A stretch of DNA of 64,000 nucleotides from Rhodamnia argentea. Its lineage: Eukaryota; Streptophyta; Magnoliopsida; Myrtales; Myrtaceae. Below, one piece after another: positions 47,347-57,656 of this stretch (the stretch's first letter is position 1; the number at the start of each line of letters is the position of its first letter). The notes below the pieces were generated by a model. The model had not been told where the DNA came from. It was given only the letters and a program-made list of their open reading frames with translations, and searched no databases. The DNA lies in contig NC_063157.1 of assembly GCF_020921035.1 (NCBI RefSeq), forward strand, positions 19,045,777-19,109,776, in the 5' to 3' direction. The translations under genes and the position numbers were made by a program.

Positions 47347-50304
47347 ATGGTTGAATCGGAGGTAATTTTCACTCATACTATTCGAAACATAATTTGATTT
47401 CTTAGATAATGGATTAAATATTCTTTTTCTTGTAAAAACACTGTGTTAATTACTTTTTGTCCATTTGGTTGCAGCATGAAACTTCTCATCTTGCACATAT
47501 AACGCGTGATTTAGAAAAGGTTTTGAGTTTGCACTAGGGATGGTTTTTTCAAGTGAACTTGACGCATATCATAAGTATGTGGCACATGCAATTGATAAAG
47601 GGTTTGGAGTGAGGAAGGGTAACACGGTTAAAAATAGAAAAGAAGAAATAACCCGACGGACTTTTGTGTGTAATTGTGAGGGGCATTCTGTTAGCTCATC
47701 CAATCAAGAAAAGAAGTATGAGAGGTGTGAAGTCAAAGCTGGGTGTCGTGCTCATATCAAATTTAAGGTTGATAATGGTGTCTTTGAGGTGATTGAGTAT
47801 GTTTCCGAACATAATCATGCATTTGTACTGGAAGATCAAAAGCATTTAATTAGATGCGGAAGAATAATATCTAATCCTTGCAAGGGTGTGATAGTTGATA
47901 TAATTAAAGTAGGCATTGGAGGAACTAAGAAATATAAGTACTTATCAAACAGCGCAGGAGGAAGCAAAAACTTGGGGTTCATCTTGCATGCAATTGCAAG
48001 ATGAACCCCAAGTGGGGGAGATTGTCAAAGTGGAGGAACTAAGACATATAAGTACTTTTCTTTGCGCTTCTCGGAATTATGTGCAGAGAAATAAAGCTAA
48101 TGATATAAGTGGGGGAGATTGTCAAAGTCTTTTGAATCATTTTCATTGCATGCAAATGCAAAACCCAATATTCTTCTATGCTATACAAGTAGATCAAGAA
48201 GGTAAACTGAAAAACTTATTTTGGAGAGATAGCTTGTCCAAATTTGATTATGATGTTTCCGTGATGTATTGGTGTTTGATACTACATATCATACCAACAA
48301 ATATAACTTGATTTGTGCACCTTTTGTTGGGGTTAATCACCATTGGAAGAATATTCTGTTTGGCTGTGCTTTTTTGTTGGATGAGACTACTTAATCATTT
48401 ATTTGGTTATTTGAGGTGTTTTTGAAGTCTATGGAAAATAAGGCTTCGAAAACCATGTTCATAGATCAAGACCAAGCCATGGCAAAAGCCATTAGAACGG
48501 TGTTCCCGAATACACAACATCGTTTATGCACATGGCACATCGGGAAAAATGCCAATCAAAACATTCCACAACTTTACCATCAGCCTGATTTTAAGGATAA
48601 ATATTTATTATTGCTTATGTATAGATGTAGATCATAGGACGAATTTGAATTTACTTGAAGGGAAATGGAAAAAGAGTGTGATATTGGGAATAACAATTGG
48701 CTTTAGAGATTATATGAGCTTAGACATAAGTGGAATTCAGCTTTTGGTCATGATATTTTTACGTGCGGTATTCGCTCAAGTCAAAGGAGTGAGAGCACCA
48801 ATAATGTCTTCTAACGTATGTCGACGAAGACATTGACTCTTGTAGAATTTGTCCGCCACTATGAAGAACGGCTGAAACATACAAGAGAAATTAAAAGTCA
48901 AGATGATTATAGTTCTCATGGGAAGCCCAAATTGCGGGTTAGTCATGGGATCTTGCTACATGTTGCTTCATTGTATACCCGTACCATTTTTAAAAGGTTC
49001 AATGAAGAATTTTTGCAAAGTATGTCAGTATAGATTTTAAGTACTACATTCGATGGATTGGTTTATTTATATACTCTCAAGTGCGTGGGAAATCAAAGTG
49101 AAAATGTTGTCAGATTTAATGCTACGGACTCTTCAGTTTCTTGTGAATGTAGATTATTTGAATCAAACGGGTGGTTGTGTTGCCATGCCTTGCACATATT
49201 GATTGCGAACTCATCCGGCGCGGGTATTCCATCTTCCTATATTTTGAAAAGGTGGACTAAGGGTGCTAAACAAGGGAATGTGACTGATGAATCTCATCAA
49301 ATGTCACCGGGTCCATCTAAATTCAGTCGTTTTTCCACGTTAATGCATGAAGCTTTTGAAGTAATGAGTTTGGGCGCTGAAGATGTAAATACCATGGGAA
49401 TAACAAGGAAGAACTTGCAAAGAGTGAAGGCTGAAATTTTCTCTTACAAGTCAAGTGTGGTTCTGAATGATGATGCTATCGATGATTGCGATAATGCGAC
49501 CTCTTTGTGTGAGGTTTCAGTATTGGACCCCCTTCGAAGGAAAGGAAAGGGAACAAATTATGGAAGGCTTAAAAGCTCAAGTGAGAAAAAAAAAAAGAAG
49601 AAAACTAAGAAAGGAACACCTCCAACGCCAATAGAAAGTCAACATGAGTGACATATTTTTCTAGTTAATATGATTAGTTAATCATTTTGCTTATACTACA
49701 TAATGCCATTTAACATATTTATTATTTTGTAATGAAGAGTTGGTTGTCCATGCAACACATGATGAGACTCATTTCCAAGATTATTAGAGTAATTCAAATC
49801 GGATACGAAATGCCTTTTGTCCTAGCAACATCAGTGGTCCTACAGTAAATCTAAATTTTCATAATCAGGTGCGTTTGTCTTAGTCTTCCATTTTTATTAA
49901 CATTTTACTGGTTTGGTTAAATTTTTATGTAGGTGCAACCACCATACGTTATACCGCTAGGAATTATGAATGGGTTTTTCCCATTCCCTAGTACGGTATT
50001 ATTTGTTTGGTGTATTAACTAATGTCTTATCTACATTGCTTCTATTAGGCTAAAGAGATCTTAATTTAGTTACATTCTACTAATAGGGTCCTTGTTTTGT
50101 GTAGATGCAATCATCTTACATCATGTTGCCGAGGATTATGAATGGATTTTCCCCATTCACTAGTCGGGTGCTTATTATGAAAATCATTTTACATACGAGT
50201 GTTATTTCATCTTCTTGTTACTATTGTAATATATATTGTTGATGGTTTCTCTTGCATAGATGTTGGAGTATCATAATAGATCTCATGGAACCATCTTGAG
50301 TTAG
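47347..50304 (+). pseudogene. FAR1-related sequence (FRS) / MULE transposase-like gene, broken
   Basis: Domains are in the expected order. First is a FAR1 DNA-binding zinc-finger region (about 47,540-47,880: AYHKYVAHAIDKGFGVRKG, CEVKAGCRAHIKFKV, SEHNHAFVL). Second is the MULE transposase part (NHFHCMQMQNPIFFYAIQVD; TMFIDQDQAMAKAIRTVFPN; HRLCTWHIGKNA). Third is a SWIM zinc finger (CECRLFESNGWLCCHALHIL, about 49,150-49,200). The C-terminal region continues through small exons at 49933-49995, 50105-50167 and 50260-50304 with GT-AG borders. Probable first exons are 47347-47361 and from 47475. Lesions include a TAG/frameshift at about 47,535, a TGA at about 48,002, a TGA at about 48,309, further breaks near 48,310-48,820, and a TAG at about 49,031. 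Domesticated relatives (FHY3, FAR1) are transcription factors of light signalling. Here the terminal inverted repeats mark it as a transposon gene. Confidence 0.85.
47971..48012. repeat. Palindrome inside the FRS gene (17-bp arms, 8-nt loop)
   Basis: The arms CTTGGGGTTCATCTTGC (47971-47987) and GCAAGATGAACCCCAAG (47996-48012) are exact complements. They sit in the middle of the transposase frame, just before an in-frame stop. The segment between 47,925 and 48,130 also holds near-copies of 'ggaggaactaagacatataagtactt' and 'gtgggggagattgtcaaagt'. Confidence 0.85.
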
Positions 50305-51985
50305 GTAGGACTTGCTTTTGTTGATGAGGGATAATAGATCTCATGGAACCATCTTTGTTCGGGGGTCATCGAACTCTTTTGAACATCTTGGGATAAATGA
50401 AGCGAACGATTCCAAAGATACATTGATTTCGTGGCGGTTTTATTGCCATGGATGGGTCCCGCATATGATTCTTTAACGATTTTTTATAATTTTTACAATC
50501 CCATGGGCTTACACTACATGCATTGCATTGATCACAAGTTTTCAATCAAATCGGCTCCCGGGAGATGGAGAAGAATGGGTTGGTTTTGGCTGATTCACTA
50601 TGATTAGAAGGAAGCTCCTAATCAGTTTAGAATACCATTTTAATATTGTTGACATTTGCCTTTAATGTAGGCGAGGAGATCAGTTTAGATATTCTAATGG
50701 TTGCTTTATTTTGTTCATGTAGTTGACTACTTTTGTAGCGGGAAAGTAACAAGCTGCTAGCTCACCATATTTTAGTTTGGCGGAACTAATCGAAGTAGTA
50801 ATTCAGGATAATTTCGGGGGTTTTATTTTACATGTTCTCTTGTTATGTCAATTGACGGCTGTGAGCCATGTCCGATGCCCCATGATACATTGGCATATTC
50901 TTGTTTTCCGATTTACCTCTTTTGCAGTTTCTTTTTCGGGGAAAAATACCGAGGAAATTGCGAATTTCATATGGCGAATTTCATCATACTTCAAGAAATG
51001 TCATCTGCTCAATATATTCTGCAATAGTACACACCTGCATCGGGCAATCTAAAGCTCCGTAAATCCGATCATTACTTGCAATGCGACAACCCGCAGTGAA
51101 CCAACAGAAGAGTGCACTAACGAGGAAAATTGAATCCAGACGTGACTTGTTTTCTAGTGACTATGTTCCCTCCCTTTTTTGCCTTGAGATATGTTTTGTG
51201 GCTCACATGGCCTGCTTGCTTGACATCCTTCAATTTTAGTATGCATGTCTTTACTTTTTTATCTGTGGAAGTGAAGGAGCAATTTTGGGTAGGACCGTGG
51301 AATAATCTTACCATAAATCTCAGTAAAGATTCCTCTGCTCTAGGTCCGACCCCAAAAAAAAAATTCCCGCTCTTGGTCAAAGGAAAAGGGACAAACAAAT
51401 TGCCAAAACAAAAACTGATAATTTTTCACTCTATCAAAGAAACTTGGCACTGATTTTTCTCTATCCATAGCCCGAGCCACCAATTGCACAAAGAGATTCT
51501 AGATTGCCATAATCCAAAATAGAATGCCCACAATGAGCAGTAAAAGTTTAGAGCAAGCACAACGTAGTATTGGATTCGAGCTAGTAAAATTACAAGTTCC
51601 TACTATCCACTTTTTCTGGACAAGTAGACCAATAAATAAGCACCTCTAACTAGGGAGATACTTAAATGGTGCACGTTATGTCTCGATCCCCGCACCTTCT
51701 CATCACTGTTCTTGAGTTGATCTTTCAAATGATCAAGCAAGTTAAATGTTTCTCATGTCATCTTGAACTATTGCTCGTAGGTAAACGCCAAGAAAAGAAG
51801 TCACGTTTTATCCTCACAATATAATAGAGCTTTTGTTGGTTTCTTGTAGATTCAGAAAATCTCACAACATCATGCTTACAAGTACTCTCATTCGCATTGG
51901 ATGAAGATATCATATACTTGCAAGATAACAATATTTTACTCATTCGTTAAGATGAAAATACAAGTATAGCTATGAAATCTTTCAA
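50305..51985. other. MULE internal region without recognised gene
   Basis: It holds the probable 3' UTR of the FRS gene (a 25-bp near-repeat of 'aatagatctcatggaacc' occurs at 50,270 and 50,330), then sequence with no recognisable domain. The frames at about 50,780-51,050 and 51,120-51,450 have no protein features that I know. Confidence 0.4.
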
Positions 51986-53403
51986 TTAAAAAAAGTAATG
52001 CTCACCAATATGTACTAAGACAAGAAAATAGCCATTCGTCAAGAACCTAAAAGAAAACCAAGGAACACAAACTAGTATAACACTAATACCCAATTAAACA
52101 AGAATTCTCAAGGAAAATGATATTTAACTAATTTATGAGAATACTTCACAAGCATGTTGCTCGTTGATTATAGACTATAACAATTACCAAAACTGTCACC
52201 TATCTCAAGGATAAACCAGAGAACAATGGGTCAAATTTAATTCTGTCCTGGATCACCCGTTTTTTTTTTTTTTTTTTTTTGGGAGGGGGGTGGGAGTGGG
52301 GGTGGGGGCTAGAGTTGTGCTTGAAGTTGGATTAAACGCACACGGTTCAACAATCTCAGCTCGGTGAAAGGGGGAAAAGAAAAAACCATAACCTGAAGGT
52401 GGTCGCGCCAAAGGACGAAAGAACTAGCACAAGGCAGTGCTTCCCCAAGCCTAAACTAAACAAAAACAAAAAAACAATCAACAATTCAACATTATAGACG
52501 AAACCGAAACTCAAGCAGATAATGACAACCGGAAACTGGAGCAGATTGAGAAAACAAAGTACATTAGCTCACCGATTATCTACATTTCGTCCAGAAAACA
52601 ATCGAAAACGAAGCAATGGCAGAGAGTAATCGTAGGCTGAGAACATCCGAAGGTTGCGGATGATGAGAGAAAATACAAAGATGATCGAGTTGGCCGGAGG
52701 AAGGCACAAAGAAACACTCGGAAAAAAAAAAATAAAAAATAAATCAGCGGGAACACATTAAAAACCCGAAGATCAAACAAGAAAACAAATTGGAAAAAAA
52801 AACTAAATTCCACCAAACAATCTCAGCTCTGTGAAAGAGAGGAAAAAACCTTAACCCGAAGGTGGTCAAGTCAAAGGACGAAAAACCTAACATGAGGCAA
52901 CGGCTTTCTCTAGCCTGAACTCATCCGACGCGGAGGAAGAAAAACCTTAATGGGAGGCGAAGGCATAAGCGAAGCTTTCGCTTCGGAATCGCGGGCACAA
53001 TCGAGGAAGGGAAATAGAACTTGGAGAGACGCGAGGTGGTGGTAGAGGGGAGCTCCGGGGGACGGCGGAGGAAGCCCTCGTGGTTTTGGTCAAGGGACCG
53101 AGCGGGGTCGTCGAGCGAAGATCCGGCCGAGAGAACCAACTTGGAGAGAGAGAGAGAGAGGGAGAGAGAGAGAGAGAGAGAGAGAGTCGAGAACTTGGAG
53201 GGAGAAATAGAGTCGTGGAATTTGGAGTGAGAAAGATGACCGACGGAGAGATAACAGGGAGATCGGACGGAGAGATAACGGAGGGATCCCTTTCCATTTC
53301 TTTTGAAAATTTTGAGCGGTGGGCCCTCAATGTGTCACGTGTTAGTTTATGAATGCTTTTCTATTAATCCACGTGGAGTATCTCATGCACGCAATATTTT
53401 CTC
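51986..53403 (-). repeat. Right terminal inverted repeat (1,418 bp)
   Basis: It is the reverse complement of 45753-47134. It includes a (GA)n tract at about 53,142-53,186 and a G-box CACGTG at 53370-53375 that is altered (acatg) in the left copy. A frame of about 70 codons is kept in both arms with small changes. Confidence 0.85.
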
Positions 53404-53405
53404 GA

Positions 53406-53437
53406 CATGTTCACGTGGGTTGGGACTGAAACTTGGG
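53406..53437 (+). repeat. Right 32-bp direct repeat flanking the MULE
   Basis: It matches 45722-45753, same orientation, 30 of 32. It begins two bases beyond the right terminal inverted repeat. Confidence 0.85.
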
Positions 53438-54341
53438 TTCCAAGAGGGAAAAGTGATGATGTCGGCTAAAAAAAAACAAACAAGTGACATGGGGCGGCCG
53501 CAACTTGGGGTGGAAGGTTTCAGCCGAACAAAATAAAACTGGGGCCTACACATTTCAAATTTCACTCATAATTTTCGGTTGAAGAGAAATAAAAACGGGG
53601 CCCACAAGTCAAATTCAAACCTTAAATAATTTTGTCCTTTGTGAATAAAAACCAAGGGTAAATTGGTAATTTGACAAATGAACATTGGATGGTCATTTGG
53701 GTCGATCGACTGAGGGCAAAAATGGTATTCTCCATTTACGATTTGAACAAGGCTAAATTTACATATGAAATGTCTCGGCCCTATGAGTTAAAGTTTGACA
53801 ATTCAAATTTGACTTTTTCTGACAGACGTCCCGAAACGACCAATCATCAACTTCTAAGTCTTCAAAATCAAATTTTACTTTCTATGCTGGAACTTATAAT
53901 TTTTCTGGGAAAAGTATACTAGAAGTGCCATAATTTTTATATGACAGTGTTCACTTGAGTGCCATAACTTTTAAAACGTTCACTTAAGTGTCATAACTTT
54001 CAAAAATCGTTCACTTGAGTACCATGTTAACGTAGACGCCTGAAAAGCTAACGTAACAATCGGAAGCCGATGTGGCACACCGGAAAGCTGATGTGGCTAG
54101 CCGAAAAAATGACGTGGCTCACCGGAAAGATGACGTGGCACACCGAAAAAGTTATTGCAACACTCAAATGAACGATTTTGTTCCGACGTAGCACTCAAGT
54201 GAACGATTTTTGAAAGTTATGGCATTTAAGTGAACGTTTTGAAAATTATGGCACTCAAGTGAACGTTCTACACAAGTTATGACACTTCTAATGTACTTTT
54301 TCCAATTTTTCTTACAGACGTCAAAATTTCAGGATGTCACA
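53438..54341 (-). repeat. Outer part of a minus-strand gypsy-type LTR
   Basis: On the minus strand the LTR starts TGTGACATCCTGAAATTTTG at 54341, a common gypsy LTR start, and runs left to the MULE. It is interrupted by the MITE at 53907-54303. There is no coding sequence. Confidence 0.6.
53907..54303. mobile_element. MULE-type MITE, 397 bp, perfect 9-bp duplication
   Basis: It is the same family as 34536-34911, with inverted 'gtgccataa', 'gttcacttgagtgcc' arms. The ends are GGGAAAAGTATAC and the complement of GGAAAAAGTACAT. AATTTTTCT flanks it exactly on both sides (53898-53906 and 54304-54312). Confidence 0.9.
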
Positions 54342-54551
54342 GTAGGGCTCCTTATGCCTAGCATTTCCCTCAAGGTCATTCCGGGGGAAGACATTGTGAG
54401 TCGATCACAAGATTTGGCGCCTCCAAACCAAGCACTTAGATGAATCGGACGCTTAACATAAATAAACTTTAAAGAACATTAAGTGATATGTTTAAGGAAT
54501 GCCTTTTCATGTATTAGGATGTCCAAAGATGCATAAACACATCAAATTGAC
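54240..54551 (+). repeat. Direct repeat D1 (LTR start plus internal 3' region and MITE end)
   Basis: It is near-identical to 56977-57287 in the same orientation. It spans the right end of the MITE, its target site, the LTR start and about 210 bp of adjoining element interior. Confidence 0.9.
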
Positions 54552-54585
54552 GTAACTTGTTGGTTGGAATTCTATTGAGATTGCT

Positions 54586-54725
54586 CAAGTGAACGCTATG
54601 ACTTGTGTACGGCGTTCACTTGATCCCCATCCGAGCATTACAAACGTTTCCAAAGCCATGCTTTGCTGGCCCTTCAAATCACTCAAGTGAACGCCGTACA
54701 CAAGTTATGGTACTTCTAGTGTATA
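54586..54725. repeat. Shortened copy of the same MITE family
   Basis: An inverted pair 'acttgtgtacggcgttcacttga' and 'tcaagtgaacgccgtacacaagtt' separated by about 45 bases, ending 'ggtacttctagtgta' as in the full-length MITEs. Most of the element is deleted. Confidence 0.65.
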
Positions 54726-55183
54726 TCCATTATACACCAAATTATTTTTATCACCACTACACAATCTATCAATCAAAACATACGAGATGTTTCATCGGAA
54801 AAACCACATCCAAACATGCATCTCGTTCAAAAGAAAATATTTTAGCAAAGCTGAGCCCCAAAAAAGGAGCCAAATAAAAACACAAAAGATTAGTGCACAT
54901 TACACATTGACCATTAAGTCGGCATACGCAAATACCACAATAAAAGCACGGTCATACACAAATGTAATGTCAAATTAGGCCGGCCACTATTACACACCCA
55001 TTTACCCAAAAGGCAACATCATTGTCTTTGCCCTTCTGAATCCACTAAAAAAGAAACACTAAGGTCCTGCCTATATCATATCTGAAGTCCTAGGAGTCCC
55101 AACTGAATTAAGGAAAGAACAAAAGAAACACCCCCATAACACCACCACCAGATTCAATCTCCTCCCATTCCAGGAGCAGCAGT
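54726..55183. other. No recognised feature (3' flank of the H3-like locus)
   Basis: It is A/C-rich intergenic sequence. The part near 55,000-55,180 is probably the 3' UTR of the minus-strand histone-like locus. Confidence 0.4.
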
Positions 55184-55596
<413 letters not shown>

Positions 55597-56976
55597 ATTG
55601 GTTGTGAAAGGGGCTGGTGAGTTAGCTTTTGGGACGAGAGAGATTTATGTTTTTTTTAGTGGAAGTTTGTAACGGACTAGATCGACTCTTGAGATTACGG
55701 GACCGTGCGAAAGGCAAGGTGATCAATACTTGTAGAGAGATTGCGTGTGTAAGATCCGTTGTGGGACTATACTTTCGACATATGCGGCTGGCATTTTCCA
55801 TAAAGATCTCATCGGATGCGATCCGCATCTAAGCATTAAAAATGCCACCATTCGAGGGAAATAGGATGTTTCAGATTTTTCTAGATAGCATTAAATCAAA
55901 GATCCTCTCGATAATTGCGATGCCAAATACCCAAAAATCAGGTTGGGAAAAAAAGAAAAATGATTTCCTGACAATGCCGTCAGCGGCGGTACAATCATAA
56001 TCGTAGATTCATATATCATTGCCGCGTGTTTTTTACACAAAATAATTATTAATTAAGAGATCGTATGATCGATCTTGTCGGGCTAACAATCTATAAGGAA
56101 AAATGCGGTGCACCAACATCAACATAACACGGCCATGCAACATGACCACGTAGGCTTGGCCACATGCTATCATCATGCTCAGGGTCGTCGTGGCTGTTCG
56201 GGCAATTAGCATAGCCGGGGCCTCTCTGACACTACAGTGACTCCACATGGTCGGACGCGATACCTCATGCGTCTTTCCCTCGACAAATCGATTTATTTTC
56301 TCCCAGAGCCGAATCGTCATGTGGAGATATCTCAGTACGTACTGTGGCATGTTCAATTCAGACATAACATATATAATACAACTTCAAATCAGTTTTACCG
56401 AGATCAAACCGGAAGCAATCCAATAGAATTCCAATAGAAGGATGCAGTTGCGCTATGTCCTGCAAGATCTTTCCGAAATACCCGATTCACCCAAATCGAG
56501 TGGTCGGGCCACCCCTGCAATTGCCACGTGGCATTTGCGGGTTGGCCCACACCCGCTGCCGCAATTTTTCCCCTTCTTTTTTTTTTTTTTTTGAAGTTCA
56601 TTCTCTTTCGACGGTCGACCTTGTTATTATCATCATAAAATTCATTGAACCCAGAAGCCGAGTCGTTATTCCTTTCTCGACTAGCATCATCCTGATGGTA
56701 AGCACAACGACCGCAGAGCAATTCAGAAGGTTGTCATTTTACGTTTGACGTCTATCATTGGCTTCTCAGGCAGCAAATTTTTTGAGATAACAAGATGCAA
56801 AGTGGTGTTACATGGGTGAAATGTGTACAAAGAGAACAGTTCTCAACGAACTTAAGCAAACCATCGTCACCACGTATCATGTTCAAGGGGGCCAAAGAAA
56901 AGATAAGCACATGATGCTCTGCAAAGCTTAGCCAAAACACAAACCCATGTCAAAACAGATCAAAACAAGGACCGCT
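55597..56976. other. No gene recognised
   Basis: The sequence upstream of the H3-like locus does not encode a histone tail. Frames at 56,033-56,365 and 56,404-56,721 show no known domain. A T-run lies at about 56,577-56,592. Confidence 0.4.
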
Positions 56977-57287
56977 TGAAAATTATGGCACTCAAGTGAA
57001 CGCCGTACATAAGTTATGGTACTTCTAGTGTACTTTTTCCAATTTTTCTTACAAACGTCAAAATTTCAAGACGTCACAGTAGGGCTCCCTATGCCAAGCA
57101 TTTCCCTCAAGGTCATTCCGGGGAAGACATTGTGAGTCGATCACAAGATTTGGCGCCTCCAAACCAAGCACTTAGATGAATCAGACGCTTAACATAAATA
57201 AACTTTAAAGAACATTAAGTGATATGTTTAAGGAATGCCTTTTCATGTATTAGGATGTCCAAAGATGCATAAACACATCAAATTGAC
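56977..57287 (+). repeat. Direct repeat D2
   Basis: Second copy of 54240-54551. It carries the same MITE end at the same site (...tactttttccaatttttcttaca), the same LTR start and adjoining interior. Only the right end of the MITE is present. Confidence 0.9.
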
Positions 57288-57656
57288 ATGAATATAGTAT
57301 ATTCATAAAGTTACTTGAGGCATGTTGAGGACCTTTAGGTCTGTTCAAACTGAGTGAAGAGATTCAATCTCCACACAACTTGCTCTTTTTATCATGAGCA
57401 GTGACTGATCAATCAAGATACAGAGTAGCATAATAAAATTCAATTAGCTCCGCATAAAATGTTCTGCTTCTCTGGGATATCGTTCACAAGTCGAGCACTT
57501 TCGAAGATCGGATTGAAAAAAAATATATGATCATTAATCAAGTATAGTAGAATCATCTGTGTTAGAATTCAATTAATTCTTTGGCATTACAAGGTCGGCA
57601 AGACGGCCCTCGCAGTTTCTGGCAAGTCTTGCCGTCGTCTCCACACTTCCGATTTC

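Larger units (their letters stand above)
45753..53403 (+). mobile_element. MULE with 1.4-kb terminal inverted repeats and an FRS transposase-like gene
   Basis: Long terminal inverted repeats lie at 45753-47134 and 51986-53403. Both ends begin GAGAAAATATT (left plus, right minus) and share the following 'cgtgcatgagatactc' stretch. A FAR1-related gene lies between them in plus orientation (47347-50304). This is the structure of a Mutator-like element of the FAR1/FHY3 type. It is inserted in a gypsy LTR and flanked by 32-bp direct repeats, longer than the usual 9-11 bp duplication. The gene is broken, so the element is probably not autonomous now. Confidence 0.85.

Noticed and set aside
51117..51453. 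Overlapping plus- and minus-strand frames of about 100 codons inside the MULE
   Set aside because: No recognisable domain or splice structure; opposite frames are equally open.
56033..56365. 110-codon minus-strand frame
   Set aside because: No family resemblance and no supporting context; it starts at a doubtful codon and lies in intergenic sequence.
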